Of a stretch of DNA of 64,000 bases, positions 54,301 to 64,000 are shown in pieces. The notes under the pieces were generated by a model. The model ran no database searches and was not told the origin of the DNA. It saw only the letters and a list, made by a program, of their open reading frames with translations. Source of the DNA: Vigna angularis. Lineage: Eukaryota; Streptophyta; Magnoliopsida; Fabales; Fabaceae. Where the stretch lies: NCBI RefSeq assembly GCF_016808095.1, contig NC_068973.1:1358501-1422500 (forward strand). The letters run 5' to 3'. Positions within the stretch are counted from its first letter, which is position 1; each line of letters opens with the position of its first letter. Both the position numbers and the translations under genes were made by a program.

Positions 54301-57300
54301 TTGAATGAACAGTATCTGAAACTGATGTCTTTATGTTATCAGTACAAACATGAGAAGAAATTTTTTTGCCTTTCTCCTTGCTGTTCAATGATGTAACCTT
54401 ACCAGATTTCTGCCAAGAAAGTTCACTTTCCTGGTTTTCCTTCTTTACTTTCTCCTCTTTATGTACACCATTAGCACAATAGCCAGATTGTTCAACATGA
54501 ACACCACCTTCAAGCAAATGATTATTCTTTAGTTCAGAAGGTTTTTTAGCTTGGAGCCTGGATATGTCTTTAGCATCCTCAACCTGGTTCTCTGTGGAAG
54601 ATAATTTGTGGGATGTAGGATGTAAGTCATGCGGAATTCTACCCTCCTTCAATTTTACTGATAGTTTTCTGTTCCTGTTATCCACATTTCTCTTGGAACC
54701 TACCACAGACTGTCCACCTTTTGTGACATTGTCTTTCACTGAAGTGTCTCCTACTGCAAAATTATTCTTATCCAAGTTGAAGGCCCTCAAAGGTGACGAG
54801 GTAACAGATTCAACAGGTGAACTTCTCACATCTTCAAGCTTCGTTTTAGCTTTATGAGAACCTGAGACTTTAGAAGAGCTTGAAGTTGCTGCCAATGAAT
54901 GTGGTCTAGGGTCCAAATCCTTGCGCACTTGATCAATACCATCTGAAGCATGAAGAGATGCAACATTTTTCCTATGCTTCCTTAGTTGGTTGCGTTTGTC
55001 ACCAAGTCTGACTTCTGTGCCAACAGCCATATGGTCCCCATTGCCTGCCCCGCAAACTTCCCTTATACCACCCTTACTTAATTTATTGTCGCCTTCAGTT
55101 ACTGACTTCAAAATTCTGTATTTCTTTTCTTTGCCAAATTCGGTTGCATCACCCTCTTCACCATACTGCTTTTCATCATCAAGCCGGTCCTTCAATTTCC
55201 TTTTCTTTGCTAAACCAGATGAGACCTGAGCCTGATCTCCCTCTTTCTTTACAGTGACTGGTAATCTGTCAGATACATGCTCAGATAAACAATATTCATC
55301 ATACTTTCTCATATCCTTCCCACTAGCTTTCGTTGGCAAACCATTTCTTGAATATAGAGACACCTTCTCAAGGTTCATGTCAGAATTTGATTGAATATTA
55401 GCAGAGAAAACATTTTCAGTTTTTAATTTCTTCTGAGTTCCCGATTTATATTGATCAGCATCCACCTTCCGTTTCAACTTAACATGCTTTCTATCACCTG
55501 CTCATGTGTGAAAATAACATTGAAATTATTAATTAAGAATACCTACAATTTCTTATTAACAAAAATAAATAACATATCATCTCTGAAATTAAAGAAGTAC
55601 CTCCATTCACTTGCTTTTCATTCTCTTTAGGCACATGTTTCTCTTCTATCATGTTGTCAGGCCTACTAAGATGCTTAGAAGAGTTCGTCATCTTCTTCAC
55701 TGGGTTTAAGTCAGCAGGATGCTGATTCAAGCCGTTCAAGCTTCTATTTTTTCCAGATACTTGAACATTGGCCTTCACCAAATTTGAGAACCGATGCATG
55801 TCATTATTAATTCCAGACATTGTCTTCTCCTTAATAACAAGTTTCTTCCTTCCTCGGTCAGACATATCAGAACTGGACATATTTTGATTTAGGCCATATT
55901 GTAAAGAATTTGGAGAACTAACTCCAATCGCAGTTTCAGTGCCATGGCTTTGCATGTTATTTTGAACCTGGGAAATTGGCATTTGATATAAGGCATAAAG
56001 TGCTTTTGTTGTCTCATCCTCACTGAACTCACAAGAATTCATCCCAGGCCTAACAAAAAATTTAGAGAACAATGAGAGGTAAATAACACAGAGCACGAGA
56101 AATTAAAAGATAGAAGAGAAATAGTCCATATACACAATACCGATACTAAGCATATATTCAGCATAATATGGCCATGCATGACCAAAATGAGCAATCAACT
56201 TACAGCCAATTTAGCATGCTACACAGCCATTTCTCTGGAAGGTGCTCAGGCTTCATACCAGTAGGTAGGAGCCGCCATTTCTGGCAACTGTCACAACATA
56301 CCCAATCTTCTTCAATAAGTTGAGGTACAGCTACTGCTGATGAAATCATCTCAGGTGCAATGTTGTTTTCAGCTATAGGACATGAAGCCGAAGTATCATT
56401 AATGCATGGCCCAGCTAGCACCTGCTTGACCACTTTATGGCCACTCATTCTCTCCTTTGCTTTAATCCCAAATGCACTCTGTTTTCCATTACTATTTTTT
56501 GCATTTTTTATTTCACCATTACCAGCAAGACTGTCAACTTTCCATTCTGATCTTTTTTCTTTCATTGAATCCCTGTTACTATCACTGAAATTTTTGTCCA
56601 TCAGAGACCTTGACTTCATTTTATTTATACAAGTACTGTCAAAGCCAGTACTCCCTTTCTCAAAACCCATTGCATTATTAGTACCACCAAAGCTTTTTTT
56701 TCTTGCAACTGCCTTAGCTTTTCCAGGACTCTGATCACCTTTCGACTTATTCTTCCGCTCAGACACAGCCTTTATTTTCTGACGGGTCTCAGACTTATAA
56801 TCTGCCTTACATTTTAATGCCTCACGTTCAACCTTATTGGAAATAATGGAAGTATTACTCGAGTTATTATTCATAGGGTCTGTAGAATTATCCTTGTGGG
56901 AACTTTCCAGCTTATGTTCTGGAGCCTTTTTCAGAAAACCATTTCCTACGGTTTGTTTCACAGTCTTCCCAAAATCTTGACCAGATATCGATTCTAATGA
57001 CTCTTCCTTCAATTCTTCTTCAGAAACCATTCTGCCCAGCACCCCATTCTCATTAACCTCCTTGGAGGCTTCAGAAGCTTTAGCAGTGACTTCAGCAAAT
57101 TCACCAGCATCACAAATTGAGCTTGACAGAGGTGTCCATTTCAATTCATTAGGCAGGAAATCTTTACAATCCGGTGTTCTATTTCCTATTTTTTTCTTTT
57201 TATGCAATGTAGTTTCCTTCTCAGAAAGGGTGCCATTTGGATGCTTCAATTCCAACTGCTTTTCACTTTGTCTCACCATTCTCACTGCGTTCTTCTTCAA

Positions 57301-59229
57301 ATGTCCAGCCCGCACAAAAGAATCTGGTTCATCAATAGACATGGAACAAGGATCTCGATGACCATTAAGAGGGTATGAAAACCTGCTGTCCCCAATAGCT
57401 TTATTATCATTTTTTATCAGGTTGAGCACACTTTCGTGTAGAGGAGATATCAGAACACCGCCAGGGATAGGAAAATAACTCATAACCTATGTCATCAAAT
57501 AAGAAGTTAATACTTCAATATTTCTAATGATATTAAACAGTATAGGAATAGAAAAGCTCCCATACCTGAATCATGCCAGTTGGAGAATCTTCATCACTCT
57601 CTTGAGATACAGGTGGCATGCCTTCACTTTCCACAGGGCTGTTATCCATTGAAGATGAGGGAGAGTCATCAAGTCCAAGGCCACTATAAATTTCTGCATT
57701 CTTTTGTGCTAAGATATTAGATTTCATTTTTATTCGCAACTTCAGTGTCCTTTGATCAGTTGAATTCTCTGTATTTTTTGTAGTATCATCCTTCAAAGTG
57801 CACCTCTCAGCCTGATCACAGGAAGAAATTCCTTGCTCTTTCTTCACTGAATCATTTGCTGAAGCTTCTCTTAAATCACGAAATAAATGTGAACTATGAG
57901 AAGCATTTTCAATCCTTGAAGGATGAGGCACATTTGTAGGTGCTTTTTTGTTATGAGACACAGCCTGTATAACAATATAACTGACTGCACTCAATCAATC
58001 TGCATTATTTCTAAGCTGAAATAAGTTGGCAGCATATATTGCCTTCATATTAAATAGTAAAATATATATATGCCTATACCTCCATGTGAGGATTGTTATT
58101 AAACTTTGGTGAGCTGTGGTTTCTTTGTGGAGTTCTTGGATGAGACAATAGACGAGGGGAGCGCTCTTGGGTAGGTAAAAAGGAACCATAACCACCAAAT
58201 TTTGCACCTGAAAAATATTATTCATATCAGACAACAACATCACTTCATCAACGCAAAGATAGCTCTCTCATTTCTCAATACATGCTTCGACTTTTATTAT
58301 TCTACTTACCCAAATTCTCAGCAGATACACCACCTTCAAACTCCTTTTGAAAATGGCCAAGAACATGCTGAATCTTCTCATCCTTCAGGAAACAATTTAT
58401 TAGTACTAATATTTTCGTGATAAAAATTTACTAGAGGACTTTAAAGCAAATGTTGTTAATAAATAATAATCACCAGGAATATGAAGCTTAATAATAGATG
58501 GCACCGAAACAATCACCAAACACTTAAGGATTATTTCTACTTTTCTTTAATTAGGAAAGACTAACATTGTCAGAGGACAAAATACAGTGCACTCTAACAT
58601 AACATCAATACCTTTTTACACAAGAAAGAATTAATGGCATAGAAAATCAGTCCATTTCCTATTACTTGATGGGCGTCGTGCTACTTGCTAAATAGTAAAC
58701 TGCGTTTTTCCCGCAAAATGTAGCAACATTTTCATCTACATTAGCAAAACAAAATCAAGAAAGAGATACTCTTATCGGCATTTATCAAGGAAAGAGTTTC
58801 ACTATGCTTGCCAGCATATAAAAAACACAAGGCGCTCTATAATGTTTCCAAATCACTTCATTGATGCCAAATTTCTTCGCCAGTTACAAACAACGTAGGT
58901 ATAACTATGAAGCACCACAGTCAACAGTTGTTCAGCTTTTGCCATACTGATTTTGCACTTTCAAACAGAGGTTTAATTAGATATTTTATGACTCTTTCAT
59001 TCCTTTTTCCCCCGAGGAACCAAATACATTGATGCATTTACAAATACAATTCCAAGTTTTATTGATCATCCAAACCATCCATAAACCAAGCAAATTCGAA
59101 TGGAAATTTTCAAAAAATATTGAAATAACTCCTTACAATGTATGAGAAAGAATCAGGGTCAATGTTGTCTTCATCATCGTCCTTGTAATAGAAAGCCTCT
59201 CCTTCCTCAAGTTCAGTATCCTCCTTCAT
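51367..59229 (-). CDS. CW-type zinc-finger protein (11 exons, 1651 aa)
   Basis: Exons on the - strand: 59229-59137, 58382-58310, 58207-58080, 57964-57566, 57486-56204, 56049-55601, 55497-53663, 53568-53411, 52906-52746, 52357-52200, 51585-51367. All junctions are GT..AG and in frame. The N terminus (MKEDTELEEGEAFYYKDDDE) is acidic and is followed by DEKIQHVLGHFQKEFEGGVS and KFGGYGSF, conserved in this plant family as I recall it. The CW domain spans about 626-670: W626, C629, C632, K634-W635-R636, W651, C653 and C665, the last encoded across the exon 5/6 junction. CW domains read methylated histone H3 Lys4, so a nuclear chromatin role is inferred. About 900 Ser/Lys/Asn-rich, probably disordered residues follow, then a conserved helical C terminus (TYFQAGLKFLHGASIL, CCAHEYEARQEMAAAALAYK). 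An in-frame stop upstream supports the chosen ATG. The nearest Arabidopsis relatives are large CW proteins such as At3g62900. Confidence 0.93.
51655..51818 (+). mobile_element. Au-type SINE in the last intron of the CW gene
   Basis: GGGTTTGAACCC at 51691-51702 matches a polymerase III B box. It is followed by the ordered blocks AACAATCTGTTTGCATATGT, AAGGGTAAGGCTGTGTACAA and GCATTGAGCGGAAGCTT, then GAAACCCGGGTACC and a T-rich tail. This order is characteristic of the widespread plant Au SINE family (tRNA-derived; 'gggtaaggctgcgtacaata..gcgggagctt'). The A box region (CGCGCCTTGGTGGC) is degenerate. It is inserted opposite to the gene's transcription. Confidence 0.82.
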
Positions 59230-60172
59230 CTCAACAACCCACCAGAACTTTCTAGCCCTAGGTCTAACCCCAGAACCCAAAAGGTAATCTTTTCACATTG
59301 GAACCTTCCCTGAAGTCCAGCATCACTTCAATCAAACCCCAAAACGAGTGCAAGAAAAACAAAAAACCCGAATGATAAGAAAAAATTAAAATGAAAAACA
59401 GACCCCACAAAGCAAACGCGAAACCCTCAAAAACCCATAAGGGAAAAGCAATTATTTGCACAGTGATCATGCCATTCGACAACCCTTCATTGATGAAGAT
59501 GCATATAAACCAGAATAAAAACCATTACTTGCATCAAAAAATTGATTTTTTGGCTTCAACCCACAATCTGATCAAAAAGAAGAGGCGGTGGAGATCAAGG
59601 AAACCGATTAGTGACTACTGGAATGAGTTTTTGACGGCGAAACGGATTCCAAATCTTTCACTTTGCTCTCCCAATATTTTGATGTGTGCACACACAACAG
59701 AGAGAAAAAAAAAGGTTGGGCTTTTGGTATGTGAATGAATTTTAATTATTTGGTTCAATCTAATTTCACTAAATATTTTTTTTAAATGTATATTAATAAT
59801 TAATCATTTAGGATTTGCTCAATATGTGAGAGGGTAAATAACCCTTGATAATTATAATATAATAATAATAACAAATTAGGAATATAGTAAATTATCAAGA
59901 TTAATAATTATGATATATGTCTTTGTTAATTAATTTTTTCTGCTTGTTTCTATATCACACTTTGAGAGAGTATAACTTTTTTAACTAATATTTTTAACAC
60001 TAGTATTTTAATTTACAAACATGTTCAAATGAAACTAAATATGTTTTGATTTGAGCATAGAAAAATCATAGAAATAAAAATACTGTCAAAATACTTCAAC
60101 TAACTCAAACATTTAATTTTAGCCAAAATACTAAAAAAACTAAGGTGATTCAAGATTTACTTCTAGTACTAA

Positions 60173-60178
<6 letters not shown>
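59230..60178. other. 5' leader and promoter region of the CW gene
   Basis: On the - strand, roughly 59700 down to 59230 is less AT-rich and should hold the 5' UTR. The 115-codon + strand frame at 59391-59738 runs antisense to it and shows no conserved motif. Beyond 59740 the sequence is AT-rich with nothing recognisable. Confidence 0.4.

Positions 60179-60229
<51 letters not shown>
60179..60229. repeat. (TA)n microsatellite, about 25 repeats
   Basis: An uninterrupted TA run of 51 bp. Confidence 0.98.
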
Positions 60230-60231
<2 letters not shown>

Positions 60232-62320
60232 CTAAATTCTTTAAAACACACTGTATTTAGTTGGTTTTTGGTATTAAATTAATTATTATGAAGTATTTTC
60301 TTTTTATGTTTTTAGCATTTTAAGAGTGTAAAACTTATTTTATTATTTTTATAAATTATAATATATCTTAATGTTGTATTCCAATGAATAAGATACAGCA
60401 AAAAAAAGACATAAAACTATAGAAATCTGTTTCTTAAAGAAAAAAAAATTGTAATCATGCCTTGTATATGATAAATATATTACTATTTGTTTTGAATAAA
60501 AAAGATAAATAATAATGTGTATAAGTTGCAATTCATAATTTTAATTTTTTATTTCTTTTAGGAGAATGTCATGTTGGCCCAAAAAGACAAACCATTTATT
60601 ATGTAATTTGGACCTATCCAATCCATTTAGTGGACAGATGTTTTTGAATAAATATTCTTTTGATAACTTCTTTCAAACTATAAATAAATTTAACAAAACA
60701 AAATTGTCTTACAGTATATGACACATAAAGTAAGTGAATGCTAGCATAGCATCTTATTCAATTCATTACATTATATAATATCATATGTTATTCTGATTTG
60801 TTTGTTCATTTTATCAAATATTTATTTTATATTTTTCTTTTTTTACCTATATATGGAATTATAAATGTTTCACTCATTTAAGTGGTGGTTTGATAAAATA
60901 AAATTCGGCTTTTAATTAGTAGCATGTCTGTTAGGAATACAAATCACTTTAAGAAAATTCGTGTTACTGCTAAATTAAAAAAGATAAATAATTTAATATT
61001 TACATTTTCAAATTTGTAATCTATTGGGATTTCAAAACTCTCTTTCAATAAAATAAATTATATATATTTTATAAAAAAAATTATAAGGATGTAATGACTT
61101 TCTTAAAAGACTTTTAAAAAAAAATTATTTATAAATATTTATAAAATATAAAATCATAATACTTATTAATTTACAAGAATTTAAAGGATATCACGCCTCA
61201 GGAAAAAAGGAATTATAAGTATTTGAAATTTTATCTCTTCGTAGTAAATTATACATCTGTCTAGTATATTATTTTGCTGCAAAATTATGTAAAACAACTT
61301 AATATACAGAGGAGATTATCATTAGATATAATGAGCAATTTTGTTATTTATTATACATAGTTTTAACTAGACTGGATGTTAGAAATTAACTGAAATAAAT
61401 ACATGGTATCCGTTTAAAGAGATGTAGGTTTAGTAGTTCATCATCTCCCATAAAAGTAAATTGATATGATGAGTAAGAAATTCCAAAACAATTTTAATAT
61501 TATTTGAGCTTTTTCAAGCTTAAGATACTTTTAATTACAAGAGAAAATGATATGAAGATGATTGGATTGTTAACAAAAAAAATTGCTAAATTCTAAATAT
61601 TATTTAAATTCAAGTAGTTTAAGATCAAAATACTTTTGACTACAATAAAAAATATACAAAGATCATTAGATTGTTAATAAAAAAATGTAACATTATGTGA
61701 AATACAATTCACTTTTTTTCTTTATTACGGATGAACGTGTTCATAAAAAAAAATTGACTTAGAGTTTTCATATCATGTGTTATCATCAACCTTTCTTTAA
61801 CCTGGGATTCTTTTATATAAATAATTGACAAAAAGAAATTATTGTATTCTTTATACTCTTTGATAAGTTTGTGTCTTTGAAAAGTTTTAACCAATGTTTT
61901 CATCTTTATGTTACATTTTTCATGTGTGTAAATAGACATGTTTATTCAAAACAACAATAAATGTGTAACTCATTTTCAAACAATTCCCATAATTGTCACA
62001 ATTTATAATTTATGATACATAGGATCAAAAACATTTTTACTCAAACTAAAATAGATCACAAGCTTGTATAAGGTAAATAGTCTTTCTACATGGCAACATT
62101 TTTATTCAAAATGAATCAATGCACAAGATTAACACGTTTTAAAAAAATTATTGAGGAAAACACAAAATATTTTATAAGTATATATACTATGAAAAGAGTT
62201 TCTTTAACATGACAATATAAAATATGGTGTATGTTGCAACTATAAAACAAATATTGCAATATGTTGTTGCATCTATTAGATAAAACACATGTGTTTTAAA
62301 ATTGTTGTTATTTATAGAAA
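60230..62320. other. AT-rich intergenic DNA
   Basis: No gene or complete element was found. Two related segments at about 61500-61570 and 61615-61690 share AAGTAG/AAGCTTAAGAT, ATACTTTT and GATTGTTAA in order, an old local duplication with a period of about 120 bp. Confidence 0.4.
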
Positions 62321-63322
62321 GACTTAATATTTATATCGGTTTAAATTTTCATAATTTTTGTTCAAAGTGGTTATTAATTTTTTTCCATGTTTAAAGTGGT
62401 CATCATTTTTGTAATTTTTGTTCATTTTAGTCATTTTTTTTAGCGTCTAAATCGTTAACGAAACATGAGCCTCAGTAAATGATGACGTGACCTTTTTTTT
62501 TATGTGACTACTTATGTTCCTTTTTCCACCTCATCATCTTCAACCTCTCACCACCATATCACCATGGTTTCCTTCCACCGTCGCCAACGATTCGCCATTA
62601 TTGCACTTTTTATCTTCGTCAATCACCACATAGCAACACATAGTTACAAGTCATCATTGTTCGAAATCACAACTTACAGTGAAAGCCCTAAGTCAGAGAA
62701 AACAAAACAAAACAAAAAACAAAAACCCCAAAATTGCCATCACCCAAAATTGTAAATCACATCCCAAACCTACAATCCAAAATCATTATGCCAGTTCGCA
62801 CCACCACAAATTTCCCTTTACAAACTCTGACGAAACCTAACTGTATTCACCATGCAACACGCCGTTTGTCATCTTCTCCAAACCAAAAAATCTCAAATCG
62901 CAAGTTCAAGGCTTCATAGCATCACCAGAGAAGACCATCACAAAATTGCGTCTCTTCTACACCCCTGTAGTGTAGAACCACCATGAACCACCACGAAACA
63001 ACAATAACCTACAAATCGAAAACCTAAACCAGAAAACTTTAATTGTCTCACTGCCATGAGAAACCAAAAAACTTTAATTACTTCACTACCATAGGAAGCC
63101 AGAAAACCCTAATTGCTTCACTCCCATGGGCAACCACATGAGACAAAATGACACTTACGATCATTCGTTGAGGCTCACGTGGACACTGTGTCGTTAACGG
63201 TTTAGACGTCGTCAGAAAAAATTATAAATTGAACAAAAATTATAAAAAAGGGACCACTTTAAACTAAAAAAAAAGTCACACACTACTTTAAACAAAAATT
63301 ACGAAAACATAGACTATTAAGC
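62321..63322. mobile_element. Non-autonomous Mutator-like element with long TIRs
   Basis: The first 150 bp or so and the last 150 bp or so are imperfect inverted repeats. The left arm has GACTTAATATTTATATCGG, AATTTTTGTTCAAAGTGG and GTCTAAATCGTTAACGA. The right arm, reverse-complemented, gives GCTTAATAGTCTATGTTTTC, AATTTTTGTTTAAAGTAG and GTCTAAACCGTTAACGA. Long inverted repeats without transposase fit the Mutator superfamily. The flanks TTTATAGAA and TTTATAAAC are only loosely similar, so the target duplication is uncertain. The interior is GC-richer, with CCACC/ACCAC-rich sequence that could be captured host DNA; an 83-codon frame at 62504-62755 has no recognised domain. Confidence 0.72.
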
Positions 63323-64000
63323 TTTATAAACACTTTCATCTTTCAAATTAGTACTTCCATTCATGATCATTGTTATAAAAAACCTTCGTTAAAATTACTA
63401 AAGGTTAAATGGACTTTAAGTTTACAAGGTCTTAGTTAAAAAATAAATAAAACCAATTAAAATTATAAAAACTAATTAACTTTATTTGACATAAATGTAT
63501 CAAAATGGTGAAAATTATTCAATATTTATTTTACAATGCTCACATTTATTCAGCTTTGAGTGTGATGAATTTACACCCATGTTTTAGCTTTTCTACCAAA
63601 GATACACGTGTTATTCTCTTTGTTAAAATTGTGTTGTTCCACATAATTCGCAATGTTAACTATTATGTATGTGTACATGGGTCATCACTGTCCATTTTAA
63701 TAAAAGAACACTACTTAAGTTTATGAAGATTGTAAGTGTTGACCTTTAACTCTAAGTTTGGTTGTTGACCTTCACTTATAAAGACTCCTATTTGTCATTT
63801 TGAATATAAATTTATATAGTTGCTTGTTGTAATTTTAGTTAATGTTTCCTTGTTTTGTTCAACATTTTCTAGACACATAATATTTCAAGTAATCCTATTT
63901 TATAAACATTAATTTGAAAACTATTACAATAAAAAATAATAAATTAATAAAAAGAAGTGTCATAATTTTCCAGTTACAATATGAAAAAGCTTGACAAAAT
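63323..64000. other. AT-rich DNA to the window edge
   Basis: Nothing was recognised. A 73-codon frame at 63505-63726 has no motif. Confidence 0.35.

Noticed and set aside
53615..57483. Two or three independent - strand genes (620, 187 and 427 codons)
   Set aside because: Splice sites and phases connect them into the single CW-domain gene; the CW finger itself spans two of them.

Overview
This is AT-rich plant nuclear DNA from a dicot. Introns are short with GT..AG borders, NF-Y, CUL1/SCF, mTERF, CW-zinc-finger and SRG1-type dioxygenase genes are present, and most intergenic DNA is made of degraded plant transposons (hAT, Mutator-like, copia/gypsy LTR pieces, TRIMs, an Au-type SINE). Several repeat types (LTRs with termini such as TGTTAGATGTCTC, the AT-rich Mutator-like MITEs) look like those common in legumes. 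I therefore suspect a legume, possibly of the Phaseolus/Vigna/Glycine group, but that is inference.

Layout. 0-14 kb: three intact, intronless mTERF-family genes in tandem on the + strand (1208, 7861, 11843). The first two lie in a recent duplication of at least 3 kb with homologous flanks. A decayed hAT transposase gene (about 3490-5020) and unrelated DNA separate them. The third copy is older and more diverged. 14-24 kb: a solo LTR with a perfect target duplication (14311-14479), a long (TA)n tract, an intronless NF-YB gene (17369-17737), two different minisatellites and a gypsy-like LTR fragment. 24-33.4 kb: a complete 19-exon CUL1 gene (+ strand, 744 aa predicted), whose 2.9-kb second intron carries an LTR remnant and a 373-bp tandem duplication. 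33-51 kb: mostly repeats around one four-exon 2-oxoglutarate/Fe(II) dioxygenase gene (- strand, 362 aa). 51.4-59.2 kb: an 11-exon CW-type zinc-finger gene (- strand, 1651 aa predicted), with a SINE in its last intron. 59-64 kb: AT-rich DNA ending in a roughly 1-kb non-autonomous Mutator-like element.

The genes do not form a pathway or operon; this is ordinary plant gene order. CUL1 is the ubiquitin-ligase scaffold, NF-YB a CCAAT-binding transcription-factor subunit, the CW protein a probable histone H3K4-methyl reader, the mTERF proteins probable organellar nucleic-acid-binding factors, and the dioxygenase an enzyme of unknown substrate. I reconstructed the exon chains by hand from splice sites and reading phase; all junctions keep frame.

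I did not find a convincing undescribed biological system. The most informative signals are the mTERF tandem array, the transposon insertions with intact target duplications, the minisatellite beside a gypsy-like LTR, and the intronic duplication in CUL1.
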